A stretch of DNA of 64,000 nucleotides, taken from Mya arenaria. Lineage: Eukaryota > Mollusca > Bivalvia > Myida > Myidae. The stretch covers positions 11,761,758 through 11,825,757 of the forward strand of contig NC_069134.1 of NCBI RefSeq assembly GCF_026914265.1, read 5' to 3'. The notes under the pieces are model-generated. The model had not been told where the DNA came from. It made no database searches and saw nothing but the letters and a program-made list of their open reading frames with translations. Positions 50,601 to 60,639 of this stretch are shown in pieces (positions within the stretch are counted from its first letter, which is position 1; every line of letters begins with the position of its first letter). A program made the position numbers and the translations under genes.

Positions 50601-53600
50601 TCTAGGACAGAAATCTATAACAAAAGATGTACCTATCCAGTTAGCAATAACAACGCCGGATAGTGTAAGTTTTTAGTTTCAGTCTAAGATCTACCTTGTG
50701 TATAGTTAAACAATGAAATATTCACATGATAAAATCAACGATTTATTCACATTTACAACTTTTTTAGTTCAGTCTTGTATTAAGGTTTAGTTGTATTATG
50801 ATTTTGGTTGTACTTCATTGCATCATTGCAGTCATCAGGGAAGAATATTTTTTAACTATAGAAACAAGTCCAGTAGTCGAAAGTTTAAACATAAACCCCG
50901 TTCAATGGCACAGGGTCAACGCCAATGACATAAAACACAACAATCACAAACCAGAAACATGGAACTACAACACAAAACTCTACATACAACACAACACATT
51001 TATTATATAATATAACATAGCCGCCTTAGAACGGTCAGTAAAATGTAAATTGAATACCTAATTAAAACCAAATTAAAAAATTAACATACGTTTTTGTGAT
51101 AATGGCAGGTCGGGTACTCGGTCACGTACAACCTCTACGATTGGACGACGGAAGACCCTTCCTTTAACAGATTCGACGTCACCAGCTGCTACACCGTGGA
51201 TCAGAAGAAATCCTTTATTATTGAGTGGCCAGGTAATCGATATACGATCACCAGCATCAACTATTACTATTTTATAAGATGAAAAATGGAGCAAAAAATA
51301 ACATTCCAATACAACTGTCAACAAAGGACCTATCAGTTTGTAGTTTCGATGTGATAAGGGTTTTTTAAGTCCTGCATTTTACATTTGTTATTAACACATT
51401 TTTTAATGAAATGAAATGTACGTTAATGCGTTATTTCTTCGCTTCGGATTTCATACAACATATGGAGTTTAACGTATTTGGTTGAGTCTTTTAGCGAGAT
51501 TGCCAAATGGTCTGCGTATGTGAAACGTGTAAAACTGTGTTTGCATCATTGTTTTGTATTTATTTTTTCAGGAACATGGGATCAGAGTATAGCTCAGTAT
51601 CAAAACCAGTTTGTTCGCCAAGTGACCCAAACAATTACCAGGATGTCACATGTCAACGCAATAAGAATACAAAAGCCAACTTTTAATTTTGACACATCTA
51701 ATATCTACTTTGTGGCCACACTTCTGGATGTTCCACAACCTCTTGGTAGGTTATGGTATAATTTACAACACTTTTGGACGTCCATCAACCATTTAGTAGG
51801 TTGTTGAAGGATGAAACCACACTTTTGGACGTTCTTCAACCTTATCGGTAATACATTCAGGGTCTGCATGTCGGTAATAAAAACATCAGGGTCTGCATGT
51901 CGGTTATACATTCAGGGTCTGCATGTCGGTAATAAAAACATCAGGGTCTGCATGTCGGTTATACATTCAGGGTCTGCATGTTGGTAATACATTCAGGGTA
52001 TGCATGTCGGTTATACATTTAGGGTGTGCATGTAGGTAATACATTCAGGGTATGCATGTCAGTTATACATTCAGGGTCTGCATGTCGGTTATACATTCAG
52101 GGTCTGCATGTTGGTTATACATTCAGGGTGTGCATGTCGGTAATACATTCAGGGTCTGCATGTTGGTAATACATTTAGGGTGTGCATGTTGGTTATACAT
52201 TCAGGGTCTGTATGTTGGTTATACATTTAGGGTGTGCATGTCGGTAATACATTCAGGGTGTGCATGTTGGTAATATATTCAGGGTCTGCATGTTGGTAAT
52301 ACATTCAGGGTGTGCATGTCGGTTATACATTCAGGGTCTGTATGTCGGTAATACATTCAGGGTGTGCATGTTGGTAATACATTCAGGGTGTGCATGTTGA
52401 TAATACATACAGGGTGTGCACGTCGGTTATACATTTAGGGTGTGCATGTCGGTAATACATTCAGGGTGTGCATGTTGGTAATACATACATGGTGTGCACG
52501 TCGGTTATACATTCAGGGTCTGCATGTTGGTAATACATTCAGGGTGTGCACGTCGGTAATACATTTAGGGTCTGCATGTTGGTAATACATACAGGGTGTG
52601 CACGTCGGTTATACATTTAGGGTCTGCATGTTGGTAATACATACAGGGTGTGCACGTCGGTAATACATTTAGGGTGTGCATGTCGGTAATACATTCAGAG
52701 TATGCATGTCGGTAATACATTCAGGGTCTGTATGTCGGTTATACATTTAGGGTGTGCATGTCGGTAATACATTCAGGGTCTGTATGTCGGTTATACATTT
52801 AGGATGTGCATTTCGGTAATACATTCAGGGTATGCATGTCACTAATACATTCAGGGTCTGTATGTCGGTTATACATTTAGGGTCTGCATGTCGGTTATAC
52901 ATTCAGGGTCTGCATGTCGGTAATACATACAGGGTCTGTATGTCGGTTATACATTTAGGGTCTGCATGTCGGTTATACATTCATGGTGTGTATGTCGGTT
53001 ATACATTCAGGGTGTGCATGTCGGTGGGTGTGCATGTCTGTTGTACATTTAGGGTATGCATGTCGGTTATACATTCAGGGTGTGCATGTCGGTTATGCAT
53101 TCAGGGTGTGCATGTCGTTGGGTGTGCATGTCGGTTATACATTCAGGGTGTGCATGTCGGTGGGTGTGCATGTCGGTTATACATTCAGGGTGTGCATGTC
53201 GGTTATACATTCAGGGTGGGCATGTCGCTTATACATTCAGCGTCTTAGTAACCAGTTTGTACCTGCATGCCCGTTACACCTTATACCTTCCACGACTAAG
53301 TAATCGGTTTGTATCAGTATTCAATAAAAAATATCCGTTTAATTATTTCTTAAAATAATTCCAATCGCCAAAAGGCTTAGGAAAAATATCTGAAGATTAT
53401 ATCTTTAAAATCAACTAAGAAAAAGGGGAACATGTAACTCGAAAATTTCACTCAAGTTGCTTGAGGAATACCACCCCATGTATTTATAAACAAAGATTTA
53501 GTATCACCATTTCGGTACAATTCCTATATCTATCAAACGTTTATGTACTTTTACTTATACCATGATGTCATTACAATTAGTTTAGCTATGCAGCAATTAT

Positions 53601-56085
53601 GTTTACTGGTTACATCTTTGTTTCAGCTTATTTCTCGAAGATGCCAAATCGGTACCGCCAAATGTCCAACGATAAACAGGTGACAGTCACGAGCGCCATG
53701 GACTGTGCCCGCTCGTGTAACGACGGGTCCACGCTGACGGGGTGCATGAGCTTCGACTACTGCCCCAGCAACAATCTGTGCGGACTAAGCAAGTCGCACA
53801 CACAGGACGGGTCCGTGGTGGCTGGATCAACCACCTGTGATCACTATGACCGTAAATATGGGTTTCGGCTACAAATAAACAAATGACGTGTGAAATATGT
53901 CCTGAGCTCAGATAAGGCTTACAATCGTTGACGTTAGCTAATTGTTTTTGTTTTATATCGCTCTTGCTCCAAAGTGCATAAAATGCATACGGGAAATAAG
54001 TCACACACCCTAAGTAAGCCTCAGGACTGGTCGTATAAATAAAGAGTAAGTCGAGGTGTTTTCGTTTTCAGAAGCTCGAAATACATAATGTTTGTAGTAA
54101 GGAAACGATAATTAAGCTTTGTTTGTTGTCCTTCAACATGGTTTTTATAATGGAAGCAAACGAAATTAAGATAAAAAAAAAATCATAATTAACCATTTAA
54201 TATCGTAGCAACCTGATGTGTGTTTGTTTAATTTAAGGTACTGTGGACAACACTGCCCTCATGATATCAATGGACGCCGCCTGGACCGCCCTCAAGAATT
54301 CCGTCCTCATCGGAGACTTTCAGTTCACTGTAAACGTTAATGGAAATGTGAGTTTGTGTGTTTTTTGTTAGTTCAGAATTTGCTTTAGGCTATTAGTTTC
54401 CGTGAAACGCTATCGGTGAAGATAATTAGAATAATTATTAGAATATAATTCGACTAATATCTGATATTTTCAGCCGGTGAAGTTTACGGCGGGGTCAATT
54501 GACGAGAATGTTAAGCAAAATGCACAGCGCCAACTGTCATCACGTAAGTTACTTCGGATAAGGCTGCTCAAATAATTTCAGATGTAATTATTCGTGATGT
54601 CATCATTTGTAATAAACAATCCAGGGGCAGATCTTGTCTGTGTGTCTAAACACCAATTAAACAACATATAATAAAATGATGCACGACGCTCGCTTTTTTC
54701 AGCAGCTTTACTTGTTTTAAACAAGAATTATCTTATTTCCTGAACATGTTAGTTTGGAAGATCAATGTTTGTTTTGGCATCCAGTTTCCATCACAACAAT
54801 TCGTACTGTCCAGTTTTAGTAAGGGCTTTGCAACACTAACTGTTCTGTATCGTTAATTGCAAATATTGCAACCACCAACCATTCAAGGTTCCAACAGTAT
54901 ACGCATTTATATTCTGTCTGTCTCAGAGGTCCTGATGAACAAGTTCAACATGCAGATCAACAAGAACATCCCGGGCTATGACGACCTGGTCCTGACTGGT
55001 GTGGCCATCGATGACTGTGCATCCTCCTGTATCTCGGAGCAGAGCTGGGTGTGCAACTCCTTCTCGTACTGTTTCGACACCGGCTACTGCGTCTTATCTA
55101 AGCTCCACCCCGACACCAGGCCAAGCGTTGTCGTCAACAAACCACTGTGCGATCTGTACTCAAGTATGCACCCACATTCATAATTATTGCATCGATTTAA
55201 GCACTATTGTAACACTAATATATATATATACGTGCGTTTATTTATTTGCCGTGCTTCTTTAACGGAATATTTCAAAGAGATGACCGAGTTCTTCATGGTC
55301 TTAATGTGGCAGCTAATATTTGAAACTACTGATACATTCATTCCAATAAATTTTAACACTAGATACAAATTACAGCTGTTCCACACCTAAAAAATGTTTA
55401 AACACAAAATATATGAATCGAGGTCCGATTTAATCCGGCGACGCCTTTCATAAGGACATGACTGAAATCGGAAATGTATCAACACTGATACATTTCCATA
55501 ACGTGTGTTGCGTCTTTGTTTGTTACAGAAAAGTACTCAGCTGACTACCAGATGATCGCCGGAACAACGGTACTATCAAGCTCCGACACCATCTACCAGA
55601 ACATATATACTGCCGACCAGTGCGCTCAGTTATGTAGCAACTACAACGGATTCAACTGCAAATCCTTCGATTTCTGCGATGGCATTTCGACCTGTTATCT
55701 TGGCAAGACCCACTTCTACGATGTTCCTCAGTCCGACAGACAGGATTCCCCCATGTGCAATCACTTTTCAAGTAAGACGAACATCCAACCTGCATCTAAA
55801 ATACAGGTTTTAAGCATGTACCGCCATTTTTGAATTGTTTTAATGTTGGATTTTGAAACTCTCAGTGGTCAATAGTAGGTTATGCATATCCGCATTACCA
55901 CTGTTGACATGACTGACAGTGATTTTCTTTTAGGAAAGATAACTGGAAATATCTTACCCTAACCCAGAAATGGCAGAACTAATTCACATGACAATTATTC
56001 TCCACATGAAAAACCACACACACACGCACGCACGCACTCACCCACCCACCCTCGCATGCACGCACACACGGACGGACACACGCAC

Positions 56086-56124
<39 letters not shown>

Positions 56125-58361
56125 GTTACGGTGCATTGTCTTTCTTGTACATATGCATCTGTGATATGGAATGCTTTGATTGTACAGAAGAAGAAAACAG
56201 ATATATACAACAAGTAAAGTCAGTTCAGCGTGACCCAGATGTTTGCTTTTTGTTACTGGTTAGATAACAACAGTTAATTCCTAAAGACAGAAGAAACACT
56301 GCGCCATACTGAAACAACTTCCTTATTATATATTTCTCACTACAGGAAAATACCTTGCCGATTTCCAAAAGAACTCTCGTATGCAGCTTTTGAACAAAGC
56401 CGACCGCATTATACAGAACATTCCCGTTGACCAGTGCGCCAAGATCTGTGTGGAGCAGGAGGCCGCAAGCTGCGCCAGCTTTGGTTACTGTGGCAACAGC
56501 TCCGAATGTCGCCTCTCTACGGCGTCCATGCGCAATGTGGGACAGGTGTCCTCTCAACCAAATCTCTGGTGTGACATCTACAGCCGTAAGTGTATCAGTG
56601 ACATTACCAGTTGTAAAATGTGTTACGACATATTAAACAAACAATAGGCCAACAAACTGGCTTGATTAGGGTTTCATCCTTTTAAAACACCGGTAGGGTA
56701 GGTAGGCTTTTTATTTTTATAAGGCTTTATGTAATTATGTAAGAACGTTATTGTCATTATTTGTGAATGTCGTTAAAGCAATCTTCTGTGTAAAGCATTA
56801 AACTTTTTAAACTACGATATGTATTTTTTACCAACGGACTATACAAACGGTAGGGTCGGCCCGTATTTCGTAGGTGGGGTCGGTTAACCCGAAACAGAAG
56901 TGTTTTTAGGCCTTAGTAGTATTTTTCATGTTTTTTTTAAATTAAAAATGATTTGCAACGCCATGATACATGACGAGCGACTTAGATCACCAATTGGTGT
57001 TACAGATATGTGCTTAATATCGGCAAGAACTGACTGGCTTAGTTAGTTGTTCCAACAGGATGCAGTTTGTAACCTTGTCCGCTACTGACCTCGGTTGTAT
57101 TTTTCAGGAACGGCATTCCCTGATGGTACTCCGTACATCAACAATCCACAGAAGTATTATGCTCCACCAAAATCATCAGGATATTCAGGAGGTATGATTT
57201 GTTTATATATGATCAAACGTATGATTCTCAAATGTCTGTCCTTCTCGCATAAAGGAAACACGAGGAAACTGAAGTTATAAATATACTAGAGAAAACTTTC
57301 CATATATACATGCTTCATACCAGTCTTAAAACCACTATCTTCGTTATCAAAATCAAACTATACTCGAGTTCTACACCGATTGATTTAATTCAATATACTT
57401 CATGGTAACAACACACTATCCTATTAAAGATGTTATTTTTCTTTATAAAAATGAAAAAAACAACAACACACAACCATTTTCTTACCTTAAGTATTTTTTG
57501 GCGGGACCTGAAATGTTCGGAAAAATCTGAATAAGGGCCATAGTTAAAAAACTTCATTATTAACGGAAATATCAACTGCCGATGTTCAAATAACATTTAA
57601 ACGTATTTGCAGTATTATGTTTATCATACATAACAAGCTCAATGTGTTCGTACTGCTTTGAGCATGATCTAACGGGAAATGTTTTGAACATGGATGGACC
57701 AACATGTCTCCAACTTGCCGTCATACACATGCTATGGTGTGATTGTGTATATTCAAGGTCGTTGTACTTTGCATCTCTTACTTCCAATTTAGAACGGTCA
57801 AATTGCCTAAACACGTTATTTTTTAACACGTTTACGTAAAATTCGCACTTAACAATTAGCGGCTTTGGTTGCGTGAATCCGTGAGCAATATATCTACACA
57901 TGAATCTATTGAAAAAAAACCCCCACACATTCATATCCAACGGAGAGGATACTTGGCAATTCGTGGGTGCCGATGATTTATAGCCCGTAACGTAAGCGCA
58001 TTGCACAAAGATGGTCTTGTTCTAAAGATTTTCATCTAAATAAAAATCCAATTACATTTAGGATGCCCCTGTTTGAGAAAGATTCTATTGAAAACTCGGC
58101 CAAAACTTCTTTTGTCCTTCAGTAAAGTATGCCATCACCTGCTAGCGTTAGCATGGTGTTGCTCAAGTGACGCAGAAAGTAGTACTTTACCTTGCTAATA
58201 TTTGCCTCCACATTGCAGGCTCGATGGCTGGCCTAGCGTTTGGCATGATCGTTCTCGGGCTTATCATTGCCGTCGGCGTATTCTTCGGATACCAGAAATT
58301 TAGAGGAAGTCCGATGGACAATATGGCGGTCTCCTTCGTGAAGGATGAGCATGATGCATAG
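32530..58361 (+). CDS. 1,012-residue type I membrane protein: duplicated ectodomain, four PAN/apple-like modules, one TM
   Basis: Coding exons: 32530-32662, 33941-34153, 34398-34534, 35780-35888, 36225-36406, 36792-36914, 38489-38597, 49681-49865, 50067-50177, 50578-50664, 51109-51232, 51572-51745, 53627-53851, 54238-54347, 54474-54543, 54927-55163, 55529-55771, 56346-56585, 57108-57191 and 58219-58361. All have GT-AG ends, phases match throughout, and they total 3,039 nt. Order: signal peptide (1-20, [20 protein letters not shown]); tandem ectodomain repeats A (about 59-283) and B (about 288-505); PAN-like modules near 563-637, 698-776, 777-857 and 858-937; linker; transmembrane helix (about 969-990); 22-residue tail. 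Many N-glycosylation sequons occur. The ectodomain resembles uncharacterised animal proteins with a WRSCxYW motif, some labelled LolA-like (memory, unverified). Function unknown; a cell-surface binding role is inferred from the PAN modules. Confidence 0.88.
34658..34685. repeat. (GT)n-(G)n tract in intron 3
   Basis: A GT run leads straight into about 13 G residues, just upstream of the 23-bp array. Confidence 0.9.
34802..35714. repeat. 23-bp minisatellite in intron 3, about 39 copies
   Basis: The unit is 'gtacgggcactacgcagtac' plus cat. In the first two thirds, three unit types rotate (cactacgcagtgtcat, cactacgcagtaccat and ttatacgcattaccat), giving a 69-bp higher-order repeat. The last third is homogeneous 'gggcaatacgcggtgccat'. 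Because 69 is divisible by three, long frames stay open on both strands (up to 280 codons); these are not genes. Confidence 0.93.
38626..49354. repeat. 10.7-kb satellite array (77-79-bp unit) filling intron 7
   Basis: About 137 copies of a unit containing 'gacacaccgacccaaagtca', 'gggtggtaccccatattact' and 'tccttacgtagcttaaggtt', in one orientation. Units end in either 'ttcttttacggcaag' or the 2-bp shorter 'ttctttaggcaag'. The array starts about 28 bp after the exon 7 donor and ends about 330 bp before exon 8. Variant patterns recur at 1,490, 2,588 and 2,663 bp, showing higher-order duplication. Minus-strand frames such as [15 protein letters not shown] are artefacts. Confidence 0.96.
49355..49530. 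repeat. Degenerate flanking units after the satellite
   Basis: Two to three diverged units share 'acatcgacgt', 'actgttgaaattgtg' and 'tttacagtac/tttcacggca'. They look like decayed edge copies or an older related repeat. Confidence 0.5.
50258..50432. mobile_element. 175-bp pogo-like MITE in intron 9
   Basis: The ends 'cagttgaaccgcgttggctc' and 'gccaactgggttcgactg' are inverted repeats of about 27 bp, flanked by TA on both sides. The interior repeats 'ggctcgaact'. Termini of this type (CAGT(T/C)GAACC) mark Tigger/pogo-related MITEs. Confidence 0.75.
51768..51850 (+). repeat. Two decayed copies of the exon 12 3' end in intron 12
   Basis: The end of exon 12 and its donor ('acacttctggatgttccaca', then acctcttg|gtaggtt) are followed at steps of about 50 bp by 'acacttttggacgtccatca' (51768), with agtaggtt downstream, and 'acacttttggacgttcttca' (51819). 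The 26-bp array starts immediately after. Confidence 0.7.
51846..53240. repeat. 26-bp minisatellite in intron 12, about 53 copies
   Basis: The unit is 'gtcggtaatacattcagggt' plus gtgcat, with t/c and a/t variants (gtctgcat, ttatac). Near the right end some units are shortened to 'gtcggtgggtgtgcat'. Frames in it are artefacts. Confidence 0.93.
53627..53851 (+). other. Exon 13: PAN/apple-like module 1
   Basis: Six cysteines in the order [20 protein letters not shown] and TTCDHYD, the spacing of PAN/apple modules, which bind proteins or sugars. The exon starts and ends in phase 1, so it is a symmetric, shuffle-ready module. Confidence 0.65.
54238..54543 (+). other. Exons 14-15: unassigned segment between PAN modules
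   Basis: Encodes [20 protein letters not shown] and [13 protein letters not shown], a cysteine-free helix-plus-strand region of about 60 residues. It vaguely resembles the exon 12 segment, which also precedes a PAN module. No family recognised. Confidence 0.6.
54927..55163 (+). other. Exon 16: PAN/apple-like module 2
   Basis: Cysteine pattern [27 protein letters not shown]. Phase 1 at both ends; one module per exon. Confidence 0.65.
55529..55771 (+). other. Exon 17: PAN/apple-like module 3
   Basis: Cysteine pattern [27 protein letters not shown]. Phase 1 at both ends. Confidence 0.65.
56013..56120. repeat. (CA)n-rich microsatellite in intron 17
   Basis: Imperfect CACACG/CACACA run with cacgcacg and cacccacc interruptions. 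Confidence 0.9.
56346..56585 (+). other. Exon 18: PAN/apple-like module 4
   Basis: Cysteine pattern [27 protein letters not shown]. Phase 1 at both ends. It is closest to module 3: both start KY(S/L)AD(Y/F)Q. Confidence 0.65.
57690..57843. repeat. Duplicated segment, copy 1 (intron 19)
   Basis: About 153 bp nearly identical to 59608-59760, starting 'atggatggaccaacatgtct' and ending 'aacacgtttacgtaaaat'. The only differences seen are a few single bases or indels. Confidence 0.85.
58219..58361 (+). other. Exon 20: transmembrane helix and cytoplasmic tail
   Basis: Encodes [20 protein letters not shown] as a membrane span, then YQKFRG as a stop-transfer, and a short tail ending KDEHDA, stop TAG. 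The tail has no recognised signalling motif. Confidence 0.85.
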
Positions 58362-58990
58362 GTTATCACCTTTCATTGAAACATGTTAAAGTGGGAAATG
58401 TGTGTGTGTGTGTGTGTGTGTGCGTGTGCGTGTGCGCGTGTGTGTGTGTGTGTGGACAAAAAGTAGCTCTGTGGTTCTCATATCAACCAGCACAGGCTCA
58501 ACGTTTCGGGGATATTTGCCTTATGTGGCCAGTCAAAAGACAAAAATTAATGTTCCAGTTAAAAAACCTAAGGAACTTTAAGATAGAAGATCCTATCATA
58601 CGATGCGTCCGTTGACACTATGGGGCCTCTCGCCGCAAAACAAATGTGCTGGATTGACCATGACGAGTCCAAACCACAAAGAGATGGGCAGACATATAAT
58701 TTGTGCAATTATTGTTTTATTCTGTGATATTGTTGTTTTTAATATATATATATACAATGAAACTAATAAAGGTCTGGAACACATTTGTTTGATATTTCCT
58801 GTACACTTACAACTGATTTAAGTAGCGTATTTTGATAAGCAAACATTGCTGTTGATATACACTGTTCTCATGTTGTAAATCCCACTGACGAATGTGTACA
58901 GGGGTCAATACAGATGTTTTATTTATCTTGCAATCCCATCATTGCCTATGTTCATCTGTTATATGTTGCAACATTTGACTTCAAAATAAA
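58362..58990 (+). other. Probable 3' UTR of the membrane-protein gene
   Basis: Contains a (GT)n run at about 58399-58455 interrupted by gcgtgtgcg, and polyadenylation signals AATAAA at 58765-58770 and 58985-58990. Confidence 0.5.
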
Positions 58991-59107
58991 TATGTTGAAA
59001 CCAACAGTTACTGTATTTAGTGTTTGCCCTATATTTTTAGCCAATCAGAGGTGCTAGATTTTTTTCAAATGTTTTTCACTGCCAACGCTGATAATGTCAC
59101 AATATCG

Positions 59108-59136
59108 GGGGAGGGAGGGGGGGGGGGGGGGGAGGA
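59108..59136. repeat. Poly-G tract
   Basis: A G-rich run of nearly 30 bases including about 13 consecutive G residues; could form a quadruplex. Confidence 0.8.
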
Positions 59137-59254
59137 GGTCCAAATAATGAATGGATTTCATATCAAAATTCTTACCTGACTTTTAAAAAAGATACAAACA
59201 TACGTTACGATTTAAAGATTCTATTTATTTAATGTATTGGAAATCACACACATA

Positions 59255-59607
59255 TTATAAATGATATTAATCAGAAACTACACAACGTCGTTTGCATCCC
59301 TTGCCAAATAATGGTATCTATCGCGGGATCTAGTATACAAGGTCCGTATATATATTTTTTTTTTTTTGCATTCTGTCACATAGTCCTAAAATTGCGGCTG
59401 TTGTCTAAGTTGTACATTATTCTGTTATTATTGAAATAATGTTACTCTGCGAAAAGTGTGACCCCGACGTGATTTGAACACGCAACCTTCTGATCTGGAG
59501 TCAGACGCGCTACCGTTGCGCCACGGAGTCGCCATGTTCATGCTATATGACAATGCATGTAATGTATCAACAATACCTAGCTACACGTACACCGAATCAT
59601 TACCATG
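59255..59607. repeat. Tandem duplication unit 1 with tRNA-Trp
   Basis: About 350 bp beginning 'ttataaatgatattaatcag' and ending 'caccgaatcattacca', nearly identical to 59760-60106. It carries the first tRNA gene. Confidence 0.9.
59459..59530 (-). tRNA. tRNA-Trp (CCA)
   Basis: On the minus strand the 72-nt gene begins GACTCCGTGGCGCAACGGTA, has anticodon loop CTCCAGA (anticodon CCA) and T-arm GTTCAAATC, and ends CGGGGTCA. It is almost identical to animal tRNA-Trp. The acceptor stem pairs over all seven positions (one G-U). No intron. A TTTT polymerase III terminator lies three bases downstream. Confidence 0.96.
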
Positions 59608-59760
59608 ATGGATGGACCAACATGTCTCCAACTTGCCGTCATACACATGCTATGGTGTGATTGTGTATATTCAAGGTCGTTGTACTTTGCAGCTCTTACT
59701 TCCATTTAGAACGGTCAAATTGCCTAAACACGTTATTTTTTTAACACGTTTACGTAAAAT
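59608..59760. repeat. Duplicated segment, copy 2 (between the tRNA units)
   Basis: A near-identical copy of 57690-57843 from intron 19 of the upstream gene, placed exactly between the two tRNA-carrying units. Confidence 0.85.
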
Positions 59761-60106
59761 TATAAATGATATTAATCAGAAACTACACAACGTCGTTTGC
59801 ATCCCTTGCAAAATAATGGTATCTATCGCGGGATCTAGTATACAAGGTCCGTATATATATATTTTTTTGCATTCTGTCACATAGTCCTAAAATTGCGGCT
59901 GTTGTCTAAGTTGTGCATTATTCTGTTATTATTGAAATAATGTTACTCTGCGAAAAGTATGACCCAGACGTGATTTGAACACGCAACCTTCTGATCTGGA
60001 GTCAGACGCGCTACCGTTGCGCCACGGAGTCGCCATGTTCATGCTATATGACAATGCATGTAATGTATCAACAATACCTAGCTACACGTACACCGAATCA
60101 TTACCA
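59760..60106. repeat. Tandem duplication unit 2 with tRNA-Trp
   Basis: Second copy of the tRNA-carrying unit. It differs from unit 1 by a shorter T tract and single substitutions. Confidence 0.9.
59960..60031 (-). tRNA. tRNA-Trp (CCA), second copy
   Basis: Identical to the first copy except for one base seen: the 3' acceptor strand reads CTGGGTCA instead of CGGGGTCA, which gives a C-U mismatch at stem position 6-67. Promoter boxes and the TTTT terminator are kept. It may be functional or an early-decaying copy. Confidence 0.88.
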
Positions 60107-60241
60107 TCCATAAACCGTGTCATTGTACCATTATGACATATTATAAATGATTTGATGTTATAACCCTTTTTTGTAAGAACTCAAAGTTTAAATCAAAATC
60201 AATTTGATAAATAAAAAGAAGGTGACAAATGTGTTATTTTT

Positions 60242-60606
60242 TTATCTCGTTAAAATGACTTACGTATCTCGTTAAACGACTTAATATATTCCTTTAAATG
60301 ACTTACGTATCTCGTTAAAATGACTTAATGTAATTAAACGACTTGCTTATCTCGTTAAAATGATTTAAAATATTCCTTTAAACGACTTGCGTATCTCGTT
60401 AAAATGACTAAATGTAATTAAACGACTTGCTTATCTCGTTAAAATGATTTAAAATATTCCTTTAAACGACTTGCGTTTCTCGTTAAAACGACTTAATGTA
60501 TTCCTTTAAACGACTTGCTCATCTCGTTAAAATAAATTAAAGTACTCCTTAAAACGACTAAGTATTTCGTTAAAACGACTTAGTAACTTGTTAAAAAATT
60601 ATTAAA
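60242..60606 (-). repeat. 22-bp satellite array, inverted arm
   Basis: Units such as 'ctcgttaaaatgacttacgt' plus at are the reverse complement of the monomer in the following array. Some units carry an extra 'aatattcctttaaacgactt', giving about 43-bp pairs. More diverged than the right arm. Confidence 0.8.
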
Positions 60607-60639
60607 ACGCCATTCTGGTTTCTTTTAGATACAGAGATA

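Larger units (their letters stand above)
38489..51745 (+). other. Coding exons 7-12: ectodomain repeat B and adjoining segment
   Basis: Repeat B mirrors [16 protein letters not shown] (exon 7); [18 protein letters not shown] across the exon 8/9 junction, matching the [18 protein letters not shown] of A across exons 3/4; [12 protein letters not shown] (exon 10) matching VPIRAEITG; and YNLYDW (exon 11) matching VYEYFDF. Exon 12 adds a separate segment ([16 protein letters not shown] then [16 protein letters not shown]) not assigned to a family. Intron 7 inside this span is 11.1 kb, nearly all tandem array. Confidence 0.75.

Noticed and set aside
52052-53358. Cys/Ile/His-rich frames in intron 12
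   Set aside because: Translations of the 26-bp minisatellite in all three frames.
57572-58006. 144-residue minus-strand frame in intron 19
   Set aside because: Overlaps the segment that is duplicated at 59608-59760, where the frame is not kept.
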